NCBI GenBank assembly: GCA_029721435.1
Contig: CM056574.1
Coordinates: 1,313,001-1,377,000, forward strand
Direction: 5' to 3'
Origin: Gymnothorax reevesii
Taxonomy: Eukaryota; Chordata; Actinopteri; Anguilliformes; Muraenidae
Length of the DNA: 64,000 bases
Part shown: positions 12,566-24,720 of the stretch, piece by piece
Position numbering within the stretch: position 1 is the stretch's first letter
Layout of the letters: every line of letters begins with the position of its first letter
Position numbers and translations under genes: made by a program
Notes under the pieces: model-generated
What the model was told of the DNA's origin: nothing
The model's input: only the letters and a program-made list of their open reading frames with translations
The model's database searches: none

Positions 12566-12923
12566 ATGTCAGGTGGCGCAACCGTCCGAGCAAGTTAACA
12601 CTATGTGACATGTATTAAACATGTAATTCAAAATAGAGATAAATTAATATGCTATTAATATGGGCACATCATTTTTTATTGAAAACCTTTCAAATAAGCA
12701 AAGTTTAATAGCTTAATTGTTCTTAAATTGTTTGGAAAACCAAAATATCCGCCCCCAACAATACAGAATCCATAAGTTATTTTCAATACCCAGCTCAATT
12801 ACAAAATTGTGATGTTATAGGCAGAGTAGTCACTCTCAGGTATACTTATTTAAAAAAATCACTTAGAAAAAAAAGAGGGAGGTGTGTTTTTTTCAAGAAA
12901 CCTTTGGTTGCGCCACATGACAT
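12566..12923. mobile_element. Small inverted-repeat element (MITE candidate)
   Basis: ATGTCAGGTGGCGCAACC (12566-12583) and GGTTGCGCCACATGACAT (12906-12923) are inverted repeats with one mismatch over 18 bp, enclosing an AT-rich 322-bp interior. No ORF. Flanking A/T runs prevent a clear target duplication call. It could also be a chance foldback, but 17 of 18 matching is unlikely by chance at this spacing. Confidence 0.55.
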
Positions 12924-14672
12924 TTTTTGGCTGGTGAAATTGCAAATACAGTCTAAAACCATACTAAATCCCTGGAAATGTTGTGCAACCATTAAGAATC
13001 ATTTAAAAACACGCTTCCAACTTCAAATAAATGTATTTTGTACATTTTTTAAAGATTTATATAAAAAAACATTTTAAAAGGCTTCTTTGTCATTGAGCCA
13101 CATACAGAAGCATAAAACAGTATCCCATGTTCAATAGGCCCCCACAAGAAGCAGTCCTCTAAACCACCAGAAGGCCTTCACAAAGTTATATTCAACCCTT
13201 CATAGCCATTTTTCACACAATTAAGTGCCCTTTAAACAAATGAGTGCCACTTCATTTTTCCAGCAAATCTGCGCACAGATAAGGGTACACACTGCACACA
13301 GAAGATAAGATTGCAGCCGAGAATTCTGGGAATCTGACACATTGGCCTTGGCGAAAGTACTGCTGGTCACACTGCAGAAACACATTCCGGAGTTACAGCG
13401 CCAGCGCTCCAGTCTGCGACCAAGATTTCCGTTTTGCGACTTACATTCTCACATCAGTCGCGCACTGGACCAACACTTCACACACCGGCCGCCTATTCTG
13501 GGCAGCGATTCACTCCCTAATTATCAGCCGCCGGCTGCAAATTTTGTTTCTCAGGTCGGTTGGTGCCATCACGTACATCAGCCAATCACAAATCGGCTGG
13601 CGCCATCAGCCAATCACAACTCGGCTGTACTCATGCAGAATGGCAAAGCATTCCACCTCGTCACTGTCAGCAGAGTTGTGCGTGTCAAATTTGTGAAACC
13701 TTCTCTGACAATAACGATGTAAATGTTCCACAATACACGAAATTACAAGTACACTAGCTGTTCTGCTGCAGAAGTCCAATAGTCTATGTAGTAGGCCTTG
13801 GCTTCGGTGACTAATACTGCAGATCGGAGAGCAAATTTCATGACATGAGAGAGTGTTTTCATGCCCGGTTTTTTATTTTGTTATTTAGATGTTGCGCATT
13901 TCTTAGGGTAATGGAAACGCACCTGGAGAGTGAGAACGATGTCCGACATTATTAGCCCAAAAAACACAGTCTGCTTCGTGACCGTAGACTGTTCGTGACA
14001 CAATTTTGAGTCTTGTTGATACCAGCTATGGGTGTACAACTATGTAAGTTAGCATCAGTGTTTTCAAGCCACATTCCAGCCTCGTCAATGCGTAACTGAC
14101 CCAGCTACACTGCTAATGCAAAACAATTGAGATTCACTGTTTTTTATTGACTTATATGCACCGCAAATAGGTAGCTGAGCAAGCAAACTAGCTTGCTATC
14201 CTAGCGTGCAAGCTAGTTTATTGGTTTCTTAGTCAATGGTAGCTGGCAACCTTTAGATTCGGTGCATATTAATGCCAGCAAGCAAGCTAAATGTTCGCGG
14301 TGCGACTCCAGCTAAGTTCGCCTAATAATGGCCATAAGTTACACATTTTAAATTGACATAAATGCATGAAATATAATGTCAGCTAGCTTAGAGAGCTTTT
14401 ATGCCGACTTAGCTAGCAATATTTCATGTATGTTAATGCGAGCTAGTTAACTAAATGGAGAAGTTATAACTATTCACTATTATCCATTGATTTGTGTGAG
14501 CAAGTCCAAAATTAATACAACTGCGCATGTGTACCGGAAGTCACTGCCAAATAGTCGTAGAAATGTATGACCGGTGTTCTGTCAAATTTTTCTCCCTTGT
14601 CAAAAAATGCTACCATAATGCAAAGCGATCGTAAAGTCTTTGTTTTCACCTTGAAATTGCAATATGAATCAG
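12924..14672. other. tapt1 intron 2 sequence with a CCAAT-box doublet
   Basis: Mostly AT-rich, with a GC-richer island at about 13320-13650. In the island CATCAGCCAATCACAA occurs at 13576 and 13604, spaced 28 bp, each followed by TCGGCTG, giving two CCAAT boxes (13582-13586 and 13610-13614). The 126-codon frame over the island has no family resemblance I recognise. It may be an old LTR or promoter remnant. The remainder shows nothing recognisable. Confidence 0.4.
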
Positions 14673-14680
14673 GTTACAAT

Positions 14681-16168
14681 TAGGGGTGGGTCGATTCTGA
14701 ATCGCAATTTTTTTAAGGCGTAGTACCACCACCTGTTGCCGTGGGGCGAACATCCGAGCTTTCCCTCTTCCTTAATTAAACCAGACACAGCCTTGAACTA
14801 AAGTGCCAAACATCAAAGGGCGTGAGAAATGCTTCCGGAAAAAACTTGACTGACATCATTATTTTTCGGCTACGTGCTGAAAGGAGCCAAGCAAATGAAA
14901 ACAGAATCATCTCCTATTAACCAATTAGGCAACTCGAAGAAAAGTAAACCTGTTCCCGTTTACTTTGCTTGATTAGCGATCAAATGTGGATTCGTTTACT
15001 CTGTAAGTTGAATGAGTAGAGCTGTTTATTAAGACATGTTTGATTGCTGCATTTAGAAATTTAAATGGCACAGATTTGCATAAACACAATTGCCATGGCC
15101 ACACCATTTCGTGCGAGTGTGATAATTCATAGCGATCTCACGTTCATGTTTCATCTGCTTTTCAGAATTTTTTCCAGCCTGTGTATTTTTTAGAATCCAG
15201 GGCGATCTTTACAAATCCGTTTTAAATTCATCTTGAATAATGTCCTAAAATGCTACAATGAGAGATGTAATTCAGAGGAAGATTTTTTTTTCTAATTATT
15301 CAAATTATTGGCATTCTTTCAATCTAACAAGCCTAGTTAGGTTTTTCTGCTTTTCGCCATCACATCTTAATCTTTATAGGCTACTGAAATTGCTTGATTG
15401 CTATTTAAGCCAAGTACACGGGAGCAGATTTAGGGAAGGGAGGAGCGCCTGCAATTAGCGAAATCTAAACTCAGGCTTCTTCCCAACGGCATTTTAAATC
15501 GTTTAAGCCGCTTCAGGTGTGTGTTTCAAGAAATTACGTGTGACTGCCTACACACCCCACGACTGCAAGTGGTCTCACGACACTTTAAAAAAATCCTCGT
15601 CTTTTTAGAAGATCTATAATGATATAATAAAAATAAAGAAATTTATTTTCAGATCGCCCTGGATTTCAAGCATCAAAAAATACACAAGGTGGAAAACATT
15701 CTGCAATGCGGATGAAACGTGAATGGGAGAAATAAATTATGAAAATCATACCACAAAATGGTATGGCAATGGCAATCGTGTTCATGCTGTGCTGTTCTAT
15801 GTCCATTTAAATTTCATAATGTGGCAATCAAACATGCTGCCTTAATAAAGAGCTCTAGTCATCCAGCAAAGTAAATAAGTGAATCCCATGTTTGATTGCT
15901 AATTGAGCAAAGTAAACAGGGACATGATGAAAGTAGCCTAATTAGTGAAAAGGAGACAGTTCTGTAGTCCTTTACTTGCTCCATGCAGCAAGTTTTTTTT
16001 TTTTTTTTTCCCGGAAGCTCTTCTCACGCCCTTTGATGTTTGGCACCTTTGTTCAAGGCTGCGTCTGGTTTAATAAAGGAAGAGGGAAAGCTCGTATGTT
16101 CGCCCCACGGCAACAGGTGGTGGTACTACGCCTTAAAAAAATCGCGATTCAGAATCGACCCACCCCTA
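14681..16168. mobile_element. Foldback hAT-type non-autonomous element, copy 2
   Basis: Ends TAGGGGTGGGTCGATTCTGA and inverse, with an exact 8-bp duplication GTTACAAT at 14673-14680 and 16169-16176. Copy 2 is in the opposite orientation to copy 1 and keeps a central block (about 15467-15715) missing there. The arms are long imperfect inverted repeats. There is no hAT transposase; the 66-residue frame shared by copies 1 and 2 only reflects their nucleotide similarity. Inserted in tapt1 intron 2. Confidence 0.88.
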
Positions 16169-16176
16169 GTTACAAT

Positions 16177-17179
16177 AGTAACTTTGTTATTTGTTAGCTT
16201 ATTATAACAAGAGCCATCTGGCAATGGTGGATCCCCCGGCTGTAGGTTGTGTAACCTACAGGTTGTGTGGACAGACGGACGGACCGACACCCCCAAAAGG
16301 CACAACTAGACCATAAGGAGAAGCTCCATACCAAATTTGGCGTTTGTAAGTTGTGTAGTTTTTGAGTTCTGGTCCGGAAACTATTTTATTACGGACGGAC
16401 GGACAGACGGACGGACTATATGCCAGGGGGATAACAAAAGCAGATGTTATCATGAGTTGGATAAGTTTGTTTGAAGATAAATGCCTATATACGGCATTAT
16501 CATGTAATTTCTGCATTTTCAGGAAAACCCAGCGTGTACATGCAAATATATGTACGCTTACAGGTCGAAATGCGCACTGAAAATAAATCTATTTTTATGA
16601 TTTTTGAAGGTACTTAAGATATGAGCGAGAAAACAGCCCAAGATTTCAGGTTTGAGCAAGCGCAGAACTACGAGATAGCATATTTTGATGGGTCGCAAAA
16701 TTTGTCAGAACACCGGATCACGGCAAAATATCCACTGGGTAATAATAAAAATTATTATTATTATTATAATAAGCCTTCCTACTTCATTGTTACCAGTGAA
16801 AGAATTTTTTGAAACTCTGTGCAAACCAACTTGGCATCCAGAACCTACTTTTTACCAAATATTTAGGGTGGATCACTTTGGGAACTATATTTGATTTAAT
16901 GTTAAACTTTTAATTTGTGATAAAGAAATCTATCCAAATTATGCTTTTTAAGACTTCAATTCCTCCTGGGTCTCATATTTTCAAAGGAATTAAGCCAATT
17001 TGGTGTCAAATTGTTCTTTGGGGTGGCAGCAACAATAACAGTAATAAATTTTAGAACTAGCACTGTGATAATTGGGAGTTATTCATTGATTTATCCCCTT
17101 ATGTTGGTTTTAGGGGGGGTTCTCATCAAAATTTGGCCACAATTTTTCTGTGAATGATTCAGTTTATGTACTGGGGAGT
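16177..17179. repeat. Dispersed repeat with GGAC tracts, then unrecognised intron
   Basis: About 16200-16640 resembles an interspersed repeat: GACGGACGGACCGACAC and a second GGACGGACGGACAGACGG tract surround a block that reads like the 3' part of a widespread non-LTR or SINE-type repeat (family not identified). An (ATT)n-like tract lies at 16745-16775. From about 16800 to 17179 I see nothing recognisable. Confidence 0.4.
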
Positions 17180-17660
17180 AGGGCTGGGGCGATTCTGAAT
17201 CGATTTTTTTAAGGCGTAGTACCACCACCTGCTGCCATGGGGCGAACATTCGAGCTTTCCCTTTTCCTTCATTAAACCCCATGCAGGTTGAACGAAAGCA
17301 CCAAAATCAAAGGGCATGTGAAATGCTTCCAGAAAAAAAAGCCTGACTGACATCACTATTTTTCGGCGACATGCTGCACGCAGCCAAGTAAAGGACCACA
17401 GAATCGTCTCCTATTAACCAATTTGGCAACTCTAAGAAAAGTAACCTGTTCCAGTTTACTTTGCTTGATTAACAATCAAATGGTGGATGCGTTCACTCCC
17501 AAAGTTGAATGAGCAGAGCTGTTTATTAAGACAACATGTTTGACTGATGCATTTTGAAATTTAAATGGCCATAGAACAGCACAACATGAACACGATTTCC
17601 ATTGCCACGCATTTCATGCGACTGCGATCATGTTTATCTCACATCAGCATTTCAGAGTGG
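17180..17660. mobile_element. Foldback hAT-type element, copy 3 (one arm only)
   Basis: Starts TAGGGCTGGGGCGATTCTGA, followed by the 'aaggcgtagtaccaccacc', 'aaagggcatgtgaaatgcttcc' and 'aaatttaaatgg' blocks in the same order as the left arms of copies 1 and 2. It is more diverged than either, and the second arm is missing. The match fades at about 17660, only about 70 bp from the tapt1 exon 2 donor. Confidence 0.75.
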
Positions 17661-17729
17661 CTCCATGACCAAACTGCAAAATATGAAATGAGAACCTTGC
17701 GGAGCCCTGCCCCAGATAGCCCTGCCCAC

Positions 17730-17860
17730 CTTCTCCAGCTCGCGGGGAATTCGCAGGCAGGTGTAAACCCTCTCTCTCCGCTCCGTGTACTTTGCCTCGT
17801 TGTGTTCCAGGAAGTAGCCCCTCGTCAGCTCGGTGCCGATGAAGCGAAACAGAGTCAGGT
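17730..17860 (-). CDS. tapt1: tapt1 coding exon 2
   Basis: On the minus strand an AATTCAG acceptor precedes 131 bp that complete a split codon from exon 1 (G+AC, Asp) and read L-T-L-F-R-F-I-G-T-E-L-T-R-G, then Y-F-L-E-H-N-E-A-K-Y-T-E, and end I-P-R-E-L-E-K before a GTGGGC donor. The ELTRGYFLEHNEAKYTERRE stretch is a signature of TAPT1 and is essentially unchanged from mammals. It encodes residues 63-106, the cytosolic segment before the first membrane helix. The exon is much more GC-rich than the surrounding intron. A one-armed hAT remnant ends shortly beyond the donor. Confidence 0.95.
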
Positions 17861-19390
17861 CTGAATTTCAGCAAGAAAAATCATGAAAGTAACAATGTTA
17901 CAGAAGCACATTACACTCCTCAGAGCACCAGCCAGAGCACCTTTACACTAATAGCGCACACCAAGTCACGAGGGCACGCTAACTCTAACCAGAGTCCAGT
18001 AACTGTCAGTGGTGCGCACTAATGCTCACGGATGTGACTGCAGACGGGCATCACAGACCCACAAAGCTTTGTCTTGGACGAAAATAAGCTTTTCCTGAAC
18101 AACCTCACTTCAAATCTGAATGCAGCCGAGGGACAGGCTGAATCTGAGCGTGGGAACCCAATCTCTTCAATCAGACTCTCATTCCACAGAGAGACATCCA
18201 TGAGTCAGACTGAGTGATGCTGGGCGGGGCCTCAAAAAGCAGTGTCCTGTGATTGGCTCGAGTGAAAGAAAAGCTCCACGCTGTTCTTGGAGAGATCAGC
18301 GTTACCATAGTGACGGAGTAAACACTCATTTTCACCTGCAGGCACAGGTTTACGTCGTCAGCGCAGCAGCAGAGAGACACAAACATGCAGGTAAAGCTGA
18401 TAGCAGGAGCGAACTGCACCAGGTACGGCTGCTTTTACCCCTACACCGTCTACAACATACACTGACACCCAACAGGACAGATCACGACCAGTCAATGTCG
18501 CCACAAGAGGACAAACACCCAGAGCTGGGACCAGAGGGGTTTGCGAAAGCTGCCCAACAACAGCACTTCAAAAAAACCGTTAGTTAGACCAAAATAAAAC
18601 AGCTGAAAGTACCTGTGACAAAACCAGATGCCAACCGTCAGTGATTCACGCTGAACCCAACTACCCTTTCATCAAGCCATTCAGACAACAACGGTCGATG
18701 CACCTGTGAAACCATCAGAGAGAGTCAAACACACCGTTACAAACTCCCAAAACACACAACTGTGACTGAAGAACTGGATTAGGACCAGGGAGAGACAGCA
18801 GTGAGGGCTGTTCCGCAGAACAGCATCAAGGACAGTCTCAGGCGCCTTCTGCATGAACAAGGCAGAGACCTCTGCTCCCTCCACAGCAGACGCGGTTTAC
18901 AGTTCAGCTGACCCTGTGAGGATGATTGTCTCGCATCTAATACCTTTAATGATAACCTAAACGCCAGCATTATCTCTACGGGTGTTCATGCACGTGGGAG
19001 ATGAAGTTTTAAATGTTCACATATGCTGGCATTATTAAAAAGTGGCGAGTTACATATTGCTTTAGTTACCAAAAATACAATTTTATTTCTTGAATGGCAG
19101 CAGACTGACTGATGTTGGGCTCACTCTCTTAGTAATAAGTAGAAGTCAACAACAGTCTGAGGCGGAACAGTGAACTTGACCAGTCAGTTTGCAAAGCACG
19201 AAAGCCCTGAGCACCAGACAGCGAAAACCAGGAGTCTGACAAAGACTCAGAGGGCCATCACAACAAATTAATTCACCAGAACAGACAGCAAAGTGAGCGC
19301 AGCATTGGCAATGATATTCATCGTAGCAAACCCATTTACAAGCCAGCAGTCAATGCTCACAATCAAGCACGACCTAGCATTCCAGAGCAA
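17861..19390. other. tapt1 intron 1, non-repetitive part
   Basis: Mixed-composition intron sequence between exon 2 and the 44-bp array. Several 60-110-codon frames exist on both strands (18019-18587, 18681-18970), but none has recognisable content or matching splice sites. Confidence 0.5.
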
Positions 19391-22300
19391 GCGATCATAC
19401 TTCTGACACGCAGGGGTAGTGCCAGTTTGTGTTTGTGATCAAATTCATGACACGCAGGGGCAGTGCCAGTTTGTGCGCTCAATCATACTCATGACACGCA
19501 GGGGTAGTGCCAGTTTGTGCACGCGATCATACACATGACACGCAGGGTTAGTGCCAGTTCGTGCGCGCGATCATACACATGACATGCAGGGGCAGCGCCA
19601 GTTTGTGTGCGCGATCATACTCATGACATGCAGGGGCAGCGCCAGTTTGTGCACGCGATCATACACATGACACGCAGGGGCAGCGCCAGTTTGTGCGCGC
19701 GATCATACACATGACACGCAGGAGTAGTGCCAGTTTCTGTGCGCGATCATACACATGACACGCAGGAGTAGTACCAGTTTGTGTGCGCGATCATACACAT
19801 GACATGCAGGGGCAGCGCCAGTTTGTGCACGCGATCATACACATGACGCGCAGGGGCAGCGCCAGTTTGTGCGCGCGATCTTACACATGACACGCAGGAG
19901 TAGTGCCAGTTTGTGCGCGCGATCATACGCATGACACGCAAGGGCAGCGCCAGTTTGCGATCATACTCATGACATGCAGGGGCAGCGCCAGTTTGCGATC
20001 ATACTCATGACATGCAGGGGCAGCGCCAGTTTGCGATCATACTCATGACATGCAGGGGCAGCGCCAGTTTGTGCACGCGATCATACATGAGACACAGGGT
20101 TAGTGCCAGTTTGTGCACGCGATCATACACGACACGCAGCGGCAGTGCCAGTTTGTGCGCGCAATCATACACATGACACGCAGGGTAAGTGACAGTTTGT
20201 GCGCGCGATCATACATATGACACGCAGGGGTAGTGCCAGTTTGTGTGCGCGATCATACTCAGGACATGCAGGGGCAGCGCCAGTTTGTCCACGCGATCAT
20301 ACACATGACACGCAGGTGCAGCGCCAGTTTGCGATCATACTCATGACATGCAGGGGCAGCGCCAGTTTGCGATCAGACTCATGACATGCAGGGGCAGCGC
20401 CAGTTTGTGCACGCGATCATACACATGACGCGCAGGGGCAGCGCCAGTTTGCGATCACACTCATGACACGCAGGGGCAGCGCCAGTTTGAGTGCGCGATC
20501 ATACACATGACACGCAGGGGTAGTGCCAGTTTGTGTGCGCGATCATACACATGACACGCAGGGGTAGTGCCAGTTTGTGTACGCGATCATACACATGACA
20601 CGCAGGGGTAGTGCCAGTTTGTGCACGCTATCATACACATGAAACGCAGGAGTAGTGCCAGTTTGTACGCGCGATCATACACATGACACGCAGGGGTAGT
20701 GCCAGTTTGTGCACGCGATCATACACATGACACGCAGGGGTAGTGCCAGTTTCAGTGCGCGATCATACACATGACACGCAGGGGTAGTGCCAGTTTGTGA
20801 ACGCGATCATACACGACACGCAGGGGTAGTGCCAGCTTGTGTACGCGATCATACGCATAAAACGCAGGGGCAGTGCCAGTTTGTACGCGCGATCATACAC
20901 ATGACACGCAGGAGTAGTGCCAGTTTGTGTGCGCGATCATACACATGACACGCAGGGGTAGTGCCAGTTTGTGTGCGCGATCATACACATGACACGCAGG
21001 GGTAGTGCCAGTTTGTGCGCGCGATCATACACATGACACGCAGGGGCAGAGCCAGTTTGTGTGCGCGATCATACACATGACACGCAGGGGCAGTGCCAGT
21101 TTGTACGCGCGATCATACACATGAAACGCAGGGGTAGTGCCAATTTGTGCACGCGATCATACACGACACGCAGGGGCAGTGCCAGTTTGTGCGCGCGATC
21201 ATACACATGTCACGCAGGGGTAGTGCCAGTTTGTGCACGCGATCATACACATGACACGCAGGGGTAGTGCCAGTTTGTGCACGCGATCATACACATGACA
21301 CGCAGGGGTAGTGCCAGTTTGTGCACGCGATCATACACATGAAACGCAGGGGTAGTGCCAGTTTGTGCACGCGATCATACACATGACACGCAGGGGCAGT
21401 GCCAGTTTGTGTGCACGATCATTCACATGAAACGCAGGGGCAGTGCCAGTTTGTGCACGCGATCATACACATGACACGCAGGGGTGGTGCCAGTTTGTGC
21501 GCGCGATCATACACATGGCACGCAGGAGTAGTGCCAGTTTGTGCACGCGATCATACACATGACACGCAGGGGTAGTGCCAGTTCGTGCGCGCGATCATAC
21601 TCATGACACGCAGGGTTAGTGCCAGTTTGTGCACACGATCATTCACATGACACGCAGGGGCAGTACCAGTTTGTGATCACACTCATGACACGCAGGGGCA
21701 GCGCCAGTTTGAGTGCGCGATCATACACATGACACGCAGGGGTAGTGCCAGTTTGTGTGCGCGATCATACACATGACACGCAGGGGTAGTGCCAGTTTGT
21801 GTACGCGATCATACACATGACACGCAGGGGTAGTGCCAGTTTGTGCACGCGATCATACACATGAAATGCAGGAGTAGTGCCAGTTTGTACGCGCGATCAT
21901 ACACATGACACGCAGGGGTAGTGCCAGTTTGTGCACGCGATCATACACGACACGCAGGGGCAGTGCCAGTTTGTGCGCGCGATCATACACATGACACGCA
22001 GGAGTAGTGCCAGTTTGTGTGCGCGATCATACACATGACACGCAGGAGTAGTGCCAGTTTGTGTACGCGATCATACACATGACACGCAGGAGTAGGGCCA
22101 GTTTGTGTACGCGATTATACGCATGACACGCAGGGGTAGTCCCAGTTTGTGTGCGCGATCATACACATGAAACGCAAGAGTAGTGCCAGTTTGTGCACGC
22201 GATCATACACATGAAACACAGGGGTAGTGCCAGTTTGTGTGCGCAATTATACACATGACACGCAGGGGTAGTGCCAGTTTGTGTGCACGATCATACACAT

Positions 22301-23952
22301 GACACGCAGGAGTAGTGCCAGTTTGTGTACGCGATCATACGCATGACACGCAGGGGTAGTGCCAGTTTGTGTGCGCGATCATACAAATGAAACGCAGGAG
22401 TAGTGCCAGTTTGTGCACGCGACCATACACATGACACGCAGGGGTAGTGCCAGTTTGTGTACACGATCATACGCATGACACGCAGGAGTAGTGCCAGTTT
22501 GTGTGCGCGATCATACACATGACACGCAGGAGTAGTGCCAGTTTGTGCACGCGATCATACGCATGACACGCAGGGGTAGTGCCAGTTTGTGTGCGCGATC
22601 ATACACATGAAACGCAGGAGTAGTGCCAGTTTGTGTGCGCGATCATACACATGACACGCAGGGGTAGGGCCAGTTTGTGTGCGCGATCATACACATGAAA
22701 CGCAGGAGTAGTGCCAGTTTGTGTGCGCGATCATACACATGACACGCAGGGGTAGTGCCAGTTTGTGTGCGCGATCATACACATGACACGCAGGGGTAGT
22801 GCCAGTTTGTGCACGCGATCATACACATGACACGCAGGAGTAGTGCCAGTTTGTGTGCGCGATCATACACGACACGCAGGGGTAGTGCCAGTTTGTGTGC
22901 GCGATCATACACATGACACGCAGGGGTAGTGCCAGTTTGTCCGCGCGATCATACACATGACACGCAGGGGCAGTGCCAGTTTGTGTGCGCGATCATACAC
23001 ATGACACGCAGGGGTAGTGCCAGTTTGTACGCGCGATCATACACATGACACGCAGGAGTAGTGCCAGTTTGTGCACGCGATCATACACATGACACGCAGG
23101 GGCAGTGCCAGTTTGTGCACGCGATCATACACATGACACGCAGGGGTAGTGCCAGTTTGTGTACACGATCATACACATGACACGCAGGGGCAGCGCCAGT
23201 TTTTGCACGCGATCATACACATGACACGCAGGGGTAGTGCCAGTTTGTGTGCGCGATCATACACATGACACGCAGGGGTAGTGCCAGTTTGTGCACGCGA
23301 TCATACACATGACACGCAGGGGTAGTGCCAGTTTGTACGCGCGATCATACACATGACACGCAGGGGTAGTGCCAGTTTGTACGCGCGATCATACACATGA
23401 CACGCAGGGGTAGTGCCAGTTTGTGTGCGCGATCATACACATGACACGCAGGGGTAGTGCCAGTTTGTGTACACGATCATACACATGACACGCAGGGGTA
23501 GTGCCAGTTTGTGTGCGCGATCATACACATGACACGCAGGGGTAGTGCCAGTTTGTGTACACGATCATACACATGACACGCAGGGGCAGCGCCAGTTTGT
23601 GCACGCGATCATACACATGACACGCAGGGGTAGTGCCAGTTTGTGTGCGCGATCATACACATGACACGCAGGGGTAGTGCCAGTTTGTGCACGCGATCAT
23701 ACACATGACACGCAGGGGTAGTGCCAGTTTGTACGCGCGATCATACACATGACACGCAGGGGTAGTGCCAGTTTGTGTACACGATCATACACATGACACG
23801 CAGGGGTAGTGCCAGTTTGTGCACGCGATCATACACATGACACGCAGGGGTAGTGCCAGTTTGTGCACGCGATCATACACATGACACGCAGGGGTAGTGC
23901 CAGTTTGTGTACACGATCATACACATGAAACGCGGTGGCAGCGCCAGTTCGT
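19391..23952. repeat. 44-bp CpG-rich minisatellite, about 104 units (tapt1 intron 1)
   Basis: The unit runs CACGCAGGGGTAGTGCCAG, TTTGTGTGCGCGATCATAC, ACATGA, 44 bp. Each unit carries about 3-4 CpG dinucleotides (CACGCA and GYGCGCGATC), so the array holds several hundred CpGs. Variants are GTGCACGCG, GTACGCGCG, GGGGCAGCG and short units missing TGTGCACGC. A block near 20453 recurs near 21675 with the same order of neighbours, about 1.22 kb (about 28 units) apart, showing a segmental duplication within the array. It ends about 370 bp from the exon 1 donor. ORFs inside are artefacts of the periodicity. Confidence 0.95.
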
Positions 23953-24317
23953 AAAGCTACTGGCCAAGCAGGTTGTGAACTAAACAAAGCGAACCAGTGT
24001 CGCACACCTACCGGCTCATTTTGACACAGAGGTGGGCTTCGCAAAATATCTTCAGAGAGCAAAGCTCCTTCGCTGATATGGTACAAAATATTTATGCAAA
24101 GTTAGCATTAACCTTAGCACGGGCAAGCTAGCGACCTTGCAAGTGATCTGTCATGAGTTTCGAAGAGGCCCGGTAATTAAGTGTCACGCTATCGAACATA
24201 AAGATTTCACACTAACACATGACACAGCATCGGAGCCTGTGCAGAGGTGGCGAGGCAGCCATGAGCCCGCAGCCGCTGCACAGGTTCGGCTCGCTGCTTC
24301 AGCAGCGTGCGGCTCAC

Positions 24318-24504
24318 CTGAGAGACTCTGTCTGCCCTTCTTTCCTGCGCTTCGCTCGTAGAAGCCCAGCGTTTCCGTGACTTCTGAAGGGCTACCGTTA
24401 TTTTCCACATTTATTTTACGCTTCCCCGTTAATTTCTCTCTTTCCTTGTCCTCCGTTTCGGTGTCTTTTTCCTCTCCAAGCCCAGCTGCCACCGAATCCG
24501 CCAT
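24318..24504 (-). CDS. tapt1: tapt1 coding exon 1 with start codon
   Basis: The minus-strand ATG at 24504-24502 sits in a favourable context (AAG-ATG-G) and begins M-A-D-S-V-A-A-G-L-G-E-E-K-D, an acidic and lysine-rich low-complexity N-terminus, and then reaches V-T-E-T-L-G-F-Y-E-R, the conserved TETLGFYE motif of TAPT1. The exon ends TCTCAG|GTGAGCC one base into a codon, which the first two bases of exon 2 complete. It gives 62 whole codons. I chose this start over an ATG 30 bp upstream (24534) because zebrafish and human proteins begin with an MA- segment of this type and the upstream residues (Cys-rich) do not fit. The exon lies in a GC-rich island. Past the promoter the gene faces plk4, about 19 kb away. 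Confidence 0.93.
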
Positions 24505-24720
24505 CTTTGCTGAGTCGCAGCAAGAGCAACACACGCAAAATAAAAACTACACGTCATCCCGTTACGCTGTGACTGCAAGTCCCAGAATACACCCTTAGTC
24601 GGGCATGTGTGTTCCAATCCAAAAGGCAAAGGGTTGACTTCGGCTCAGACCCAAGCATCCAAACGTAATCGTCTGTTATGCTCTGATTAATACGCTTATG
24701 TCATGTCATGTTATGTCATC
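24505..24720 (-). promoter_or_regulatory. tapt1: Likely tapt1 promoter and 5' UTR
   Basis: The area directly upstream of the tapt1 ATG. On the plus strand CTGCAAGTCCCAGAATAC (about 24573-24590) resembles the ZNF143 site (consensus ACTACAATTCCCAGAATGC), common in vertebrate housekeeping promoters. ACGTCA at 24551-24556 is a CRE half-site. If transcription starts further upstream, a minus-strand ATG near 24559 would open a reading frame overlapping the tapt1 start. No TATA box is evident. The motif assignments are by eye. Confidence 0.4.

Noticed and set aside
19391..23952. CRISPR-like array
   Set aside because: Units are contiguous near-identical 44-mers without unique spacers, in a eukaryotic intron. 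It is a minisatellite.
24429..24629. Alternative minus-strand protein overlapping tapt1 exon 1
   Set aside because: It is out of frame with the conserved TETLGFYE segment and shows no similarity. It could at most be an upstream ORF if transcription starts far enough upstream.
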